Assembly (NCBI GenBank): GCA_947476465.1
Contig: CANJQN010000019.1
Location: 1-64,000 of the forward strand
Reading direction: 5' to 3'
Length of the DNA stretch: 64,000 nucleotides
DNA from: Comamonadaceae bacterium
Lineage (GTDB): Bacteria; Pseudomonadota; Gammaproteobacteria; Burkholderiales; Burkholderiaceae_C
This document shows positions 1-9,416 of the stretch, piece after piece. The notes below the pieces were generated by a model. The model worked only from the letters and a program-made list of their open reading frames with translations. It was not told where the DNA came from and did no database searches. The translations under genes were made by a program, and so were the position numbers. Every line of letters starts with the position of its first letter. Position 1 is the stretch's first letter.

Positions 1-122
1 AGGTGGTCCCAGTAGAGAAACTTCTTCTTGTAGCGGTCGCCCTGGTGGCGATCGACCAGCGCCTGGAACGAATCGCGCGGCAGCGCCTTCAGCAGCTGTC
101 CAAAACGGCTTAATCTATGCAT
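1..122 (-). mobile_element. IS4-family transposase, N-terminal fragment (cut by window edge)
   Basis: Minus strand reads MHRLSRFGQLLKALPRDSFQALVDRHQGDRYKKKFLYWDH..., typical of the DUF4372-type N-terminus of IS4-family transposases; ATG at 122. Confidence 0.75.
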
Positions 123-255
123 GTTGCGGGGGTGTTGTTGAAAAGGTTTGGCGACCGGGGTTCTAACCCCTCAGCGGCATCACCGCAACACCTTTACCGC
201 GCTCCATCTCGCATGCGCATGACCACTGTATGTCGCTTCGGCGCAAACCCGCGCC

Positions 256-280
256 AGCCCAGGCTTTGCCGGCCTGGGCT
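256..280. repeat. hairpin AGCCCAGGC-(N7)-GCCTGGGCT
   Basis: Perfect 9-bp inverted repeat in the non-coding region beside the IS fragment. Confidence 0.6.
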
Positions 281-359
281 CATACAGTAGTTCGAATCGC
301 ACCCCGTTGCAGCTCACCTTTCCTGTGACGCCACAACCACTTAGTCCAATCGTCCGAAT

Positions 360-540
360 TTATTCCGGACACCAGTGCGCGTAGGCGGGAATCCAGGTCC
401 AGGCCAAGCATAGCGACGGCCCATAGCGCCGGGCAGACCGCGCTTCTGGATCCCCGCCTTCGCGGGGATGACGACTACTTGAATCTATTCCGGACACCAG
501 TGCGCCTTCGCGGGGATGACGGCCGTGGCGGGGATGACGA
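360..540. repeat. degenerate intergenic repeat cluster (TATTCCGGACACCAGTGCGC x2; GATCCCCGCCTTCGCGGGGATGACG type)
   Basis: TATTCCGGACACCAGTGCGC occurs at ~360 and ~486; CTGGATCCCCGCCTTCGCGGGGATGACG at ~446-473 with partial copies of CTTCGCGGGGATGACG and GGCGGGGATGACGA to ~540. Confidence 0.75.
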
Positions 541-546
541 ACCCTC

Positions 547-1383
547 CTACTCCCCCGGCGCTTGCGCCTGTTCGCAGTTCACCTGAATCAGCTCATGCCG
601 CGCGGCATCGGCAGGGTCGAGCCGCAGCGCGCTCAGGCACCCGCCCCACACGCAGCCGCTGTCCAGCGCCAGCAGGTCGGGCTGCAGCATGACCCCCAGC
701 GTCGACCAATGCCCCACCGCCATGCACACCCCCGCCGTGCGCCGCCCTGGCACGGTGAACCAGGGCATGGTGCCCGCAGGTGCGTCTTCGGGCCGGCCTG
801 AGGCCTTGAGCTGCATCGTGCCGTCGGCCGTGCAAAAGCGCAGCCGCGTCAATGCATTGACCGCCACCCGCAGACGCGCCACCCCTTGCAGGCTGTCGTC
901 CCAGCGAGCGGGTTCGTTGCCGAACATCCGCGACAAGAAGGCATCGGGGTCGTCGCCGCACAGCGCCGCTTGCACCTGCGCGGACAAGGCCAGTACCTGC
1001 GCCACATCCCACTGCGGCAGCACGCCCGCATGGACCATCAGCAACCCGTGCGCATGGATCGCTAAAGGCTGGTGGCGCAGCCAATCGAGCAGCACCTCGC
1101 GATCAGGCGCGTGCAGCACCGGGTCCATCGTGTCCTTGGGGTGCGGCGTGCTGTGGCCGCGCGCCACCGCGATCAGGCTCAGGTCGTGGTTGCCGAGCAC
1201 GCACCGCGCCGCGTCGCCATAGCCCATGAGCCGGCGCAGCACCGCGTCGGAGCTCGGCCCGCGGTTGACCAGATCGCCCAGCAGGTAGAGCGTGTCGCGG
1301 CTCGGCGAGAAGCCGATCTTGTCGAGCAGGCGTGCCAAGGGGCCGTCGCAGCCTTGCACATCGCCGATCAGGTAGAGTGACAT
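547..1383 (-). CDS. apaH: symmetrical bis(5'-nucleosyl)-tetraphosphatase
   Basis: MSLYLIGDVQGCDGPLARLLDKIGF...LLGDLVNRGPSSD...VLGNHD; metallophosphoesterase motifs. The start of the 547..2760 ORF is trimmed to the internal ATG. Confidence 0.93.
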   Translation of the reverse strand: MSLYLIGDVQGCDGPLARLLDKIGFSPSRDTLYLLGDLVNRGPSSDAVLRRLMGYGDAARCVLGNHDLSLIAVARGHSTPHPKDTMDPVLHAPDREVLLDWLRHQPLAIHAHGLLMVHAGVLPQWDVAQVLALSAQVQAALCGDDPDAFLSRMFGNEPARWDDSLQGVARLRVAVNALTRLRFCTADGTMQLKASGRPEDAPAGTMPWFTVPGRRTAGVCMAVGHWSTLGVMLQPDLLALDSGCVWGGCLSALRLDPADAARHELIQVNCEQAQAPGE

Positions 1384-1407
1384 CGTCCTCGATTCTGCCC
1401 TCCCTCC

Positions 1408-2724
1408 ATGGAAGTTCTCCTCATAGCGCTGTTGATACTGATCAACGGCGCCTTCGCGATGTCCGAGCTGGCGCTGGCGGCCAGCCGCAGGTCGCGGCTG
1501 AACGCCATGGCCCAGGAGGGCGACGCGGGCGCGAAGGTGGCGCTGAAGCTGATGGAGCGGCCCACGCAGTTCCTGTCGACGGTGCAGGTGGGCATCACGT
1601 CCATCGGCGTGCTCAACGGCATCGTGGGTGAGGCGGCCTTCAGCACGGGTCTGGCGAACTGGCTGGTGCAGCTCGGCCTGCGCCCCGGCGCGGCCGGCGT
1701 GCTCGCCACCGCCGTCGTGGTGGTCGTCATCACCTACATCACCATCATCTTCGGCGAGCTGGTGCCCAAGCGCATCGGCCAGCTCTACCCCGAGACCGTT
1801 GCTCGCCTTGTTGCGCGACCCATGACCGTGGTGGCGCGCGTCGCCAAGCCCTTCGTGTCGCTGCTCACGGCGTCCACGCAGGGCGTGCTCAAGCTGCTGC
1901 GCATCGACAACGACAAGGGCCGCTCGATGACCGAGGAGGAGCTGGTGCACAGCCTGGCCGAGAGCGTGAGCGCCGGCGTCATCGAAAAGCACGAGGGGCA
2001 GATGGTGCAGAACCTGTTCCACCTCGACGAGCGAACGCTCACCTCGATGATGATTCCGCGCTCGGAGATCGAGTGGTTCGACGCCCAGATGTCGGTGGCC
2101 CAGTGCCTGGCCAGCGCCGGGCGCGAGGGCGCGCACTCGTGGTACCCGGTGTGCCGTGGCTCGCTGGAGGATGTGGTGGGCGTGGTCAGCGTGGCGCGCC
2201 TGCTCTCGCTGGGCCCGGCGCACGAGGGCGAGGTGGCGGCGCAGGCGCAGCCGGCGTCCTTCCTGCCTGAAACCCTCTCGGGCCTGGAGCTGCTGGAGCA
2301 GTTTCGCAGCCATGCGGGGCGCATCGTGATGGTGGTCGACGAATACGGCGTGGTGCAGGGCATGATGACCCCGCACGACCTGCTGGAGGCCATCACCGGC
2401 GAGCTGCGCCCGGTGGAGCACGAACAGGCCTGGGCCACCCAGCGCGAGGACGGCTCCTGGCTGCTCGATGGCACCATGCCCGTGTCCGAGCTCAAGGCCC
2501 GCCTGGACATTCGCGAGTTGCCCGACGAAGACCGGGGACGCTACAACACCCTGGCCGGCCTGCTGATGGCCGAGACCGGGCATCTGCCCGCGGTCGGCGA
2601 GCGCATCGAATGCGCCGGCTGGCTGTTCGAGGTGGTTGACCTCGACGGCCGCCGCATCGATAAGGTGCTGGCGGCGTTCGAAGGCACTTCGACCGTCAAA
2701 TCTCACCCGTCCGCCAAGGAGTGA
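1408..2724 (+). CDS. hemolysin-family protein, CNNM transmembrane + CBS + CorC_HlyC domains
   Basis: N-terminal TM region, NGAFAMSELALAASRRSRL, VGITSIGVLNGIVGE, GELVPKRIGQ, C-terminal CorC/HlyC-like domain. Confidence 0.9.
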   Translation: MEVLLIALLILINGAFAMSELALAASRRSRLNAMAQEGDAGAKVALKLMERPTQFLSTVQVGITSIGVLNGIVGEAAFSTGLANWLVQLGLRPGAAGVLATAVVVVVITYITIIFGELVPKRIGQLYPETVARLVARPMTVVARVAKPFVSLLTASTQGVLKLLRIDNDKGRSMTEEELVHSLAESVSAGVIEKHEGQMVQNLFHLDERTLTSMMIPRSEIEWFDAQMSVAQCLASAGREGAHSWYPVCRGSLEDVVGVVSVARLLSLGPAHEGEVAAQAQPASFLPETLSGLELLEQFRSHAGRIVMVVDEYGVVQGMMTPHDLLEAITGELRPVEHEQAWATQREDGSWLLDGTMPVSELKARLDIRELPDEDRGRYNTLAGLLMAETGHLPAVGERIECAGWLFEVVDLDGRRIDKVLAAFEGTSTVKSHPSAKE

Positions 2725-2728
2725 CCCC

Positions 2729-3490
2729 ATGACAAGCTCGCCCAAATCGCTGTATGGCAAGCCCGTTGTGCTCGACCGCGAACGTCATCGGCGGCTGCGC
2801 CTGCGCACCGGCCAGGGTTTTGGTTTTGCGGCCGGACTGAACGCCATGTACATCACCGGCGCGGAGTTCGGCGAGGCCTGCAAGGAGTACCCGCTCGTGT
2901 TTGTGCGAACGCCAGAGGGCGGGGTCGAGCCGGCGGCCATGCTGGGCCTGCGCGAGGGCGAAAACCTGTTCGTCGACCCGCAGGGCCGTTGGGGCGGCCG
3001 CTACGTTCCGGCCTTCGTGCGGCGCTACCCATTCGTGCTGGCCCAATTGCCGGGGCAGAGCCAGCTGGGGGTGTGCGTGGACGAAGCGGCGCAAGCCACG
3101 GGGCAACAGCCAGGCGAGGCGCTGTTCGATGCGCAGGGCGAACCCACACCCTACCTGAAGCAGGCCATCGGGTTTCTGGAGCAGTTCCAGCGGGAGCACC
3201 AGCGCACCCGCGCTTTCTGCCAGCACCTGCACGAGGCCGACCTGCTGCAGCCGATGAACGCCCGCGCCGACCTCCCCGATGGCCGTGCGTTCACCGTGGA
3301 CGGACTGCTGGTGGTCGACGAGAAAAAGCTGCTGGCGCTGCCCGATGCGCAGGTGCTGGCCCTGTTTCGCGGGGGCGAGTTGCACCTGTTGTCCATGCAC
3401 CTGCTGTCGCTGTCCAACCTGAAGGCGCTGACGCAGCGCATGGCGGGACAGGCAGTCACGGCGGCGCCTGCGGCGCCCTCAGTCCAGTAG
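2729..3490 (+). CDS. SapC family protein
   Basis: YPLVFVRTPEGGVEPAAMLGLREGENLFVDPQGRWGGRYVPAFVRRYPFVLA is characteristic of SapC family proteins. Confidence 0.8.
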   Translation: MTSSPKSLYGKPVVLDRERHRRLRLRTGQGFGFAAGLNAMYITGAEFGEACKEYPLVFVRTPEGGVEPAAMLGLREGENLFVDPQGRWGGRYVPAFVRRYPFVLAQLPGQSQLGVCVDEAAQATGQQPGEALFDAQGEPTPYLKQAIGFLEQFQREHQRTRAFCQHLHEADLLQPMNARADLPDGRAFTVDGLLVVDEKKLLALPDAQVLALFRGGELHLLSMHLLSLSNLKALTQRMAGQAVTAAPAAPSVQ

Positions 3491-4558
3491 CGCCCGCCGC
3501 AACGGCTCGACCCAGTCGCGCGCCGGGGGCGACCACACGCCCGAAAAATCCGAGGCGAGTTCCCACCAGGCCCAGCCGATGCCTCGCTGTTCGGCCTCGT
3601 CCCGCACGGTGCGCGCCCAGGTTACGCGCGCGGCCATGTCGCCGGCGCTGTGCGCGCCGAACTCGCCCAGGTGCGCCGGCACGCCTGTGGCGCGGTTCCA
3701 TTGCGCCGCCGTCTCGAACACCCGGGCGATGCCTTGCTTTTGGCGCGCATCGCAGCAGGCGATGCCGGTGGGCATGGGCCGCGGGCGCCAGGTGATGCCC
3801 TGGTGGGTGAAGTCGTCCGGCTCGTACGAGTGGAAGGACATCACCAGGTTGCGGTCGGCCGGCAGGCGCAGCAGCGGCAGGTCGCGCACATTGTTCCAGT
3901 AGCTCGGGCCGATCATCACCGAGCGCGTCGGGTTGGTCTGGCGCACCACCGTCAGCGCCTGCGCCGCCAGCTTGTTCCAGGGTTCGCCGTCGAGCCGGCC
4001 ATTGGGCTCGTTGAGCAGCTCGAAGATCAGCTTTGGTGAGCGATTCTGGTAGCGCAGCGCCACCTGGCGCCAGAGGTTCACAAAGCGCGTGTCCACCACG
4101 TCGGGCTCGACGCTGAACTCTCGGTTGTGCCGGCCGCCGCCCACGAGCTGCGTGTAGTGGTGCACGTTCACGATCACATACACCCCGCGCCGCAGGAGCG
4201 CATCGATCACCTCGTCGACCCGGCGTGCAAAGCCTTCATCGATGGTGGCGTCGGCGGTGGGCGCGGCGTGGTTGCTCCAGCGGACCGGCACCCGCACGGT
4301 CTGAAAGTTCGAGGCCGCCAGTTCGACCAGCGCGCGCTCTGCGCGCACCCCCCAGTCGCCTTCGCGCGGCGCCTCCAGCATGTTGCCCAGGTTCACGCCG
4401 CGGCGCAGCCCGTGGGCCACGGCGCAGGTTTCGGGGGTGACGGCGCGGCAGTCTTGCGTGGCGGCGAGCGCGGCGGGCGTGATCAGCCAGGCGGCGAACC
4501 AGCCGCAGGCCAATGCGGCGAGCCGGGCCCCGCGCGCGCCGCGGGTGTTGAGCCACAT
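3479..4558 (-). CDS. glycoside hydrolase family 5 (cellulase-like), secreted
   Basis: Signal-like N-terminus; GVNLGNMLEAPREGDWG, VIVNVHHYTQL, FELLNEPNGRLDG, GEFGAHS: GH5 motifs. Confidence 0.85.
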   Translation of the reverse strand: MWLNTRGARGARLAALACGWFAAWLITPAALAATQDCRAVTPETCAVAHGLRRGVNLGNMLEAPREGDWGVRAERALVELAASNFQTVRVPVRWSNHAAPTADATIDEGFARRVDEVIDALLRRGVYVIVNVHHYTQLVGGGRHNREFSVEPDVVDTRFVNLWRQVALRYQNRSPKLIFELLNEPNGRLDGEPWNKLAAQALTVVRQTNPTRSVMIGPSYWNNVRDLPLLRLPADRNLVMSFHSYEPDDFTHQGITWRPRPMPTGIACCDARQKQGIARVFETAAQWNRATGVPAHLGEFGAHSAGDMAARVTWARTVRDEAEQRGIGWAWWELASDFSGVWSPPARDWVEPLRRALLD

Positions 4559-4712
4559 GGGGGCGCTCCAAGGCAGTGATTGGCACTCATTGTTCGCCGC
4601 CCGCTCAGCTGGCGGGCACCGCGGTAACCGGGTGCAACCGCCGCGCGGTCGCCTGGGGCGCCTGCCTGCAAGCTAAACTGGGCCGCGCAACAAACCCAAA
4701 AGGAAACAAGGT

Positions 4713-5000
4713 ATGGCAACGCTCGAACAATTGATCGTCCAACGCGAGGCACTGGATGCGCAGATCGCCCAGGCCCGTGACTCTGAACGCAAGGACGCGG
4801 TCGCCAAGGTCCGGTCTCTGATCGAGCAGTTCGGCCTGGCGCCCGAAGATGTGTTCGGCCGCCGCAGCGGCCGCCCGCAAGCCGTGGTGGCCCGGCCGGC
4901 CAAATACCGCGACCCGGCCAGCGGCGCCACCTGGACCGGCCGCGGCAAGCCGCCGGGCTGGATCAGAGGCAAGGACCGTGAGGGTTTTCTGATCGGCTGA
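4713..5000 (+). CDS. H-NS histone family DNA-binding protein
   Basis: C-terminal KYRDPASGATWTGRGKPPGWI motif of H-NS/MvaT-like proteins of betaproteobacteria. Confidence 0.9.
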   Translation: MATLEQLIVQREALDAQIAQARDSERKDAVAKVRSLIEQFGLAPEDVFGRRSGRPQAVVARPAKYRDPASGATWTGRGKPPGWIRGKDREGFLIG

Positions 5001-5014
5001 TCGGCTGACTGAGC

Positions 5015-5741
5015 TCAGAGCAACGCGGCCAGCTCGCTCATGGTGCTGGTCAGCGTCTGCTCGTAGGTGCCGTCGCCATTCGCATCCACCTGCAGCTCAA
5101 CGTTGTTGGTGCCGGTGAACGTGATCAGAACGGCAGAGTGGTTGCCTGTTACCAGCACGCTGCCGCTGCTGATGTCGCCGGTGATGACGGACGTCACCAG
5201 CGGCGCCGGGGTGGTGATCTGGTAGGTGACGGATGCGCTGCCCAGACGGCTGTTGAGGGTTTCAGGCTGTGCGCTCAGCTTGCTGGTGAGTTGCGTGCCG
5301 GCCAGGGTGATGGTCTGCTCGTAGTTGCGCCAGGTGGTCGAGCGGGTTTTGCCGGCTATTACCGATGTGATGGCGTAGGAGGTGCCCGACGTCTGCCTTG
5401 GTCTTGGCCTTGGCCTTGCCCGTGGCGGGCGCCAGGCGGGCCAGGGCCGTGGCGGTTTGCACCAGGCTGGGCACGCCGCCGGGGCCCGCCACTGCCTGCG
5501 ACTTCAGGAGGTTGACCGCTGCTGCGCTGGACGACGATGCCGTGGTCAGCGCGTTGTCCATTGCGTCGGCCGAGGCCGACTTGGCGTTGGTCGTGGTGAT
5601 CGTCAGCGACAGCGGCGCGGCGGTCGTGCTGCTGGTGTCTGTATCGCCACCACCGCCGCCGCCACAGGCGGCCAGCAGCAAGGGGACGATCAGCGCGCCG
5701 GCGTGGGCAAGCGCGCTCGCGGTGTTGGGGATGCGTTTCAT
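5015..5741 (-). pseudogene. putative lipoprotein, apparently frameshifted
   Basis: MKRIPNTASALAHAGALIVPLLLAACGGGGGGDTDTSS... in one frame. Near 5385-5400 the protein-like sequence moves to another frame (GTSYAITSVIAGKTRSTTWRNYEQTITLAG...VTSVITGDISSGSVLVTGNHSAVLITFTG...). Confidence 0.65.
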
Positions 5742-5916
5742 GTTCGGTTCCGGTGGGGAGAAGAGAAATCGGAACCGACGAGGCTCAGTGGGGCGTGCGC
5801 TTGAAGGCTGTCCTTGGTCTGATGCGTTCCGTTGGGCCAGTGACCTGCGTTACCATGAACTCATCCGCTTTCTCAACGGTTCCCCACGGGGCGCACCGTC
5901 GTTTTCAAGAGGTCCC

Positions 5917-7353
5917 ATGATCCAGCCAGTCATCCTGTGCGGCGGCGCCGGCACCCGGCTGTGGCCGCTGTCACGCAAGGCGTTTCCCAAGCAGTTTGTT
6001 CCGCTCATCGGCGGCAAGAGCCTGTTGGCGCTCACCCTCGAACGGGTGGCCGGCCTGTGCCGCGACGGCGGACCTGGTGTGCTGTGCGTCGGCTCGGAAG
6101 AGCACCGCTTCCTGATCAGCGAAACCCTCCAGGAAGCCGGTTTGCATGGCACCGTGTTGCTGGAGCCGGTGGCGCGCAACACCGCCGCCGCCATGGCCCT
6201 GGCGGCCCTGCACACGGCCGGCCCCGAGCAGCTGCTGCTGTTTTGCCCCTCCGACCACCACATCCCCGACGCCGCGGCCTTCTGCGCCATGGTGTCGGCG
6301 GCCGCGCCCGCCGCGCAGCAGGGCGCCATCGTCACCTTCGGCGTCATGCCCAGCTTTCCCGCGACCGGCTACGGCTACATCGAGCTGGGCGACGCCCGCC
6401 CCGAGGGCGGCCACACCGTGCGCCGCTTCATCGAAAAACCCAACCGCGATGTCGCGCAGGAGCTGCTGCTGCAAGGCCGCGTGCTCTGGAACGCCGGCAT
6501 CTTCCTGTGCAGCGCCGGCACCCTGCTCACCGCGCTGGCCCGGCATGCGCCCGACATCCTGGCCAGCTGCCAGCAGGCCATGGCCCGCACCGAGCGCGAT
6601 GGCGACTTCGTGCGCCCTGCCGCCGAGCCGCTGCAGGCCTGCCGCAGCGAAAGCATCGATTACGCCGTGATGGAGCGACACGACCAGGTGGCCGTGTTTC
6701 CCTTCCGCTCCCTCTGGAGCGACGTCGGCAGCTGGAACGCGGTGGCTGACATGAGCGCCCCCGACGAGGCCGGCAACCGGATCGAAGGGCAGGGCGTGGC
6801 CGTCGAATCGCGCAACATGTTCATCCACGCACCGCACCGCCGCGTGGTGGCGCTGGGCATGGAGGGCGTCACCATCATCGACACCCCCGACGCCGTGCTG
6901 GTGATGAACCCGGCCTATGCCGAAAAGGTGAAGGCCGTGGTGGCCGAGCTGGAAGCGCGCAACAGCCCCGAGGCCATCACCCACCGCAAGGTGCTGCGGC
7001 CCTGGGGCTCGTACGACAGCGTGGACGCCGGGCCGCGCTTTCAGGTCAAGCGCATCGTCGTCAAGCCGGGCGCATCGCTCAGCCTGCAAAAGCACTACCA
7101 CCGGGCTGAGCACTGGATCGTCGTCAAGGGCACGGCCGAGGTCACGCGCGGCACCGAGGTGATGCTGCTCACCGAAAACCAGTCGACCTACATCCCACTG
7201 GGCGAGGTGCACCGCCTGCACAACCCCGGCCGAACCCCGTTGGAGATCATCGAGGTGCAGTCGGGCGCCTATCTGGGTGAGGACGACATCGTCCGGCTCG
7301 ATGACAGCTATGGGCGGGTGGTGCCGATCGCGGAGGGGAAGAAGGCGGCTTGA
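5917..7353 (+). CDS. manC: mannose-1-phosphate guanylyltransferase / mannose-6-phosphate isomerase
   Basis: MIQPVILCGGAGTRLWPLSRKAFPKQF..., C-terminal cupin PMI domain (RPWGSYDSVDAGPRFQVKRIVVKPGASLSLQKHYHRAEHWIVVKGTAEV). Confidence 0.95.
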   Translation: MIQPVILCGGAGTRLWPLSRKAFPKQFVPLIGGKSLLALTLERVAGLCRDGGPGVLCVGSEEHRFLISETLQEAGLHGTVLLEPVARNTAAAMALAALHTAGPEQLLLFCPSDHHIPDAAAFCAMVSAAAPAAQQGAIVTFGVMPSFPATGYGYIELGDARPEGGHTVRRFIEKPNRDVAQELLLQGRVLWNAGIFLCSAGTLLTALARHAPDILASCQQAMARTERDGDFVRPAAEPLQACRSESIDYAVMERHDQVAVFPFRSLWSDVGSWNAVADMSAPDEAGNRIEGQGVAVESRNMFIHAPHRRVVALGMEGVTIIDTPDAVLVMNPAYAEKVKAVVAELEARNSPEAITHRKVLRPWGSYDSVDAGPRFQVKRIVVKPGASLSLQKHYHRAEHWIVVKGTAEVTRGTEVMLLTENQSTYIPLGEVHRLHNPGRTPLEIIEVQSGAYLGEDDIVRLDDSYGRVVPIAEGKKAA

Positions 7354-7405
7354 GGTGTCAATCATGTCGACTGCCCGTTCGTCCACTGCGGCCATTGCGC
7401 TCCAG

Positions 7406-7520
7406 TTTTCCCGTTCGGTAATATTTTGCAGGTTTTCTGCCGCGGGTCCATTTCTAATCCCGATCGGTAAAGTTTCGACCCAGCTTCCCTGAATCCGGGC
7501 ATAATTTCCCGATCGGGAAT
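7406..7520. promoter_or_regulatory. three candidate HipB operator sites (cores CCGTTCGG, CCGATCGG, CCGATCGG) spaced exactly 49 bp
   Basis: TTTCCCGTTCGGTAA (core centre 7414.5), TAATCCCGATCGGTAA (7463.5), TTTCCCGATCGGGAA (7512.5); the last contains the 14-bp perfect palindrome TTCCCGATCGGGAA. Confidence 0.65.
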
Positions 7521-7538
7521 TAATCGACTGATTCATCC

Positions 7539-7793
7539 ATGACATCGATCGACTCGGCCCCAGCGCTAGGCGCCGCGGTGCGAACGGCCAGAAAACGCAT
7601 AGGGCTCACCCAATCGGACCTGGCCCTGGCCGCCGGCGTCGGCCTGCGTTTCATCGTCGACCTGGAGGGGGGCAAGACCACCGTACGCCTGGCGCAAGTG
7701 CTGAGGGTCATCGACGCCCTGGGTGGTTCGCTGGAACTGACGGGTCTGGACACCACGGCAAAGCCAGCCGAAGAGGTGCGCCGTGGCGCATGA
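7539..7793 (+). CDS. hipB: HipB-like helix-turn-helix antitoxin
   Basis: LGAAVRTARKRIGLTQSDLALAAGVGLRFIVDLEGGKTTVRLAQVLRVIDALG; overlaps the start of hipA. Confidence 0.9.
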   Translation: MTSIDSAPALGAAVRTARKRIGLTQSDLALAAGVGLRFIVDLEGGKTTVRLAQVLRVIDALGGSLELTGLDTTAKPAEEVRRGA

Positions 7794-9036
7794 GATGACC
7801 GTCAGGCTGTTTGCCGAACCGGTCGGCACGCTGTCGCTCGACGGGGGGCGTTTGAGTTTTCGCTACCGCGGCGACTGGCTCGCGCATCCACAGGCGGTAG
7901 CCCTGTCGCATTCGCTGTCCCTGCAGCCCGAACTATTCGACGATCACCAATGTCGCCCGTTCTTCGCCGGCCTGCTGCCTGATGGCAATCTTCGCCGGAT
8001 GATTGCGCGGCAGTTCCAGGTTTCCAGCCAGAACGACTTCGCGTTGCTCGATGCGATCGGCGGCGAATGTGCCGGTGCCGTCACGTTCTTGCCGTCTGGC
8101 CAGTCACCGTCAACCGCCGATTCCGCCAGCGTGGAATGGCTGGACGAGCCGCAGGTGCTCTCATTGCTCGAAGATCTGCCCCGCCGTCCGATGCTCGCAG
8201 GGCGCGATGGCATCCGTTTGTCACTCGCCGGTGCGCAAGACAAGTTGCCGGTCGTGTTTGACGGCCAGCGCATCGGCTTGCCCAAAGGGGGTCAGCCCAG
8301 CACCCATATCCTCAAGCCCCCCATCGCGGCGGTGGAGGGCAGTGTGCTCAACGAGGGCTTTTGCATGGCGCTGGCGCAGGCCATGGGGTTTCCAACGGCA
8401 CACGCCCAGATACACAGGGTGAGCGATCGCAGCATGCTGCTGGTGACCCGTTACGACCGCCGCGTGGGTGATGAAGGGCAAGCCGTTCGCATTCACCAGG
8501 AAGACTTCTGCCAGGCCCTGGGCGTGGTGCCCGAGATGAAGTACCAGAATGAGGGCGGACCGGATCTAAAAGCGTGCTTCGACCTGCTGCGCAAGGCCAC
8601 CCGACCCAGCGCCCCCCAGGTGCTGCGCCTGCTGGACGCCGTGGCGTTCAACGCCTTGATCGGCAACCACGACGCCCACGCCAAGAACTTTTCCCTGCTG
8701 TACGCCGGTCCCCTGCCCGCATTGGCGCCGCTGTACGATTTGCTGTCCACGGCGGTCTACGAGAGCCTCACACCGAAAATGGCCATGAAGCTCGGCAGCA
8801 AGTACAAGTTCGCCGAAGTGCAGGCCCGGCATTGGGAGCAATTTGCCGAGCAGGCCGGGCTGTCCAAGGCGCAGACGAAAAAGCGCATCTTGCGTATCGC
8901 TCAAGAGTTGCCCGCCATGGCCCGGCGAGTGCAGGCGTCGCCAACCTTCATGGAGCAACCGCTCATCGCCAAGATCGTCACCCTGATCGATCAGCGCGCG
9001 GCGTTCACGGTGCGGAGACTGACGCAAGCGGAGTAG
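7783..9036 (+). CDS. hipA: HipA-family serine/threonine kinase toxin
   Basis: LSLAGAQDKLPVVFDG, HILKPP, NEGFCMALAQAMG, RYDRR, IHQEDFCQALG, NALIGNHDAHAKNFSLL: HipA motifs. GTG start at 7783 or ATG at 7795. Confidence 0.92.
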   Translation: MAHEMTVRLFAEPVGTLSLDGGRLSFRYRGDWLAHPQAVALSHSLSLQPELFDDHQCRPFFAGLLPDGNLRRMIARQFQVSSQNDFALLDAIGGECAGAVTFLPSGQSPSTADSASVEWLDEPQVLSLLEDLPRRPMLAGRDGIRLSLAGAQDKLPVVFDGQRIGLPKGGQPSTHILKPPIAAVEGSVLNEGFCMALAQAMGFPTAHAQIHRVSDRSMLLVTRYDRRVGDEGQAVRIHQEDFCQALGVVPEMKYQNEGGPDLKACFDLLRKATRPSAPQVLRLLDAVAFNALIGNHDAHAKNFSLLYAGPLPALAPLYDLLSTAVYESLTPKMAMKLGSKYKFAEVQARHWEQFAEQAGLSKAQTKKRILRIAQELPAMARRVQASPTFMEQPLIAKIVTLIDQRAAFTVRRLTQAE

Positions 9037-9098
9037 AAGAAGAACGAGGAAAGCGTCTTCGACTTCCAGGCCGACCGCGCTGGTTTTCCGATCGCTGT

Positions 9099-9416
9099 TC
9101 AGCTAACCAAAAGTTCGGCCAGTTCGCTGTCCAGCGCGGCAAGAGCGCGCCGTCCTTCCAGCGCCCGCTTCTTCCAGCCAGGCCCCCGGCTGAGCGCGTC
9201 CGCCCGTGCTTCTCGCACGGCCTCAGGGTCTGTGTCACGGAAGAACTCGATCAGCGAGGCGGCCTGCGCCAGGTCCTTCGTCACCTTCGCCGTGAACGCG
9301 CCGGTACGCTCGCCGATGATGAGCAGCTTGTGGATGAGCCGGAGCAATGTTTTCAGCCCGAGCTCGACTGCCTCCCGCTTGGTCTTGAACCCGGTCGCCC
9401 GCAGGGTATCGGACAT
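9099..9416 (-). CDS. VapB-like antitoxin N-terminus joined to an uncharacterised helical tail
   Basis: MSDTLRATGFKTKREAVELGLKTLLRL is VapB-like; the reading frame extends upstream as RTTPTVDDKL without an ATG; downstream tail unrecognised. Confidence 0.5.
   Translation of the reverse strand: MSDTLRATGFKTKREAVELGLKTLLRLIHKLLIIGERTGAFTAKVTKDLAQAASLIEFFRDTDPEAVREARADALSRGPGWKKRALEGRRALAALDSELAELLVS

Noticed and set aside
1384-2760. N-terminal ~460 aa extension of the 737-aa minus ORF upstream of apaH
   Set aside because: Antisense to the clear CNNM/CBS protein gene; apaH starts at the internal ATG at 1383.
7374-7382. possible fourth HipB site (CCCGTTCGT)
   Set aside because: 36 bp from the next site, out of register with the 49-bp array and without flanking symmetry.
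5971-7545. 524-aa minus-strand ORF opposite manC
   Set aside because: manC is unambiguous on the plus strand; the antisense translation is His/Ala/Gly-rich noise.
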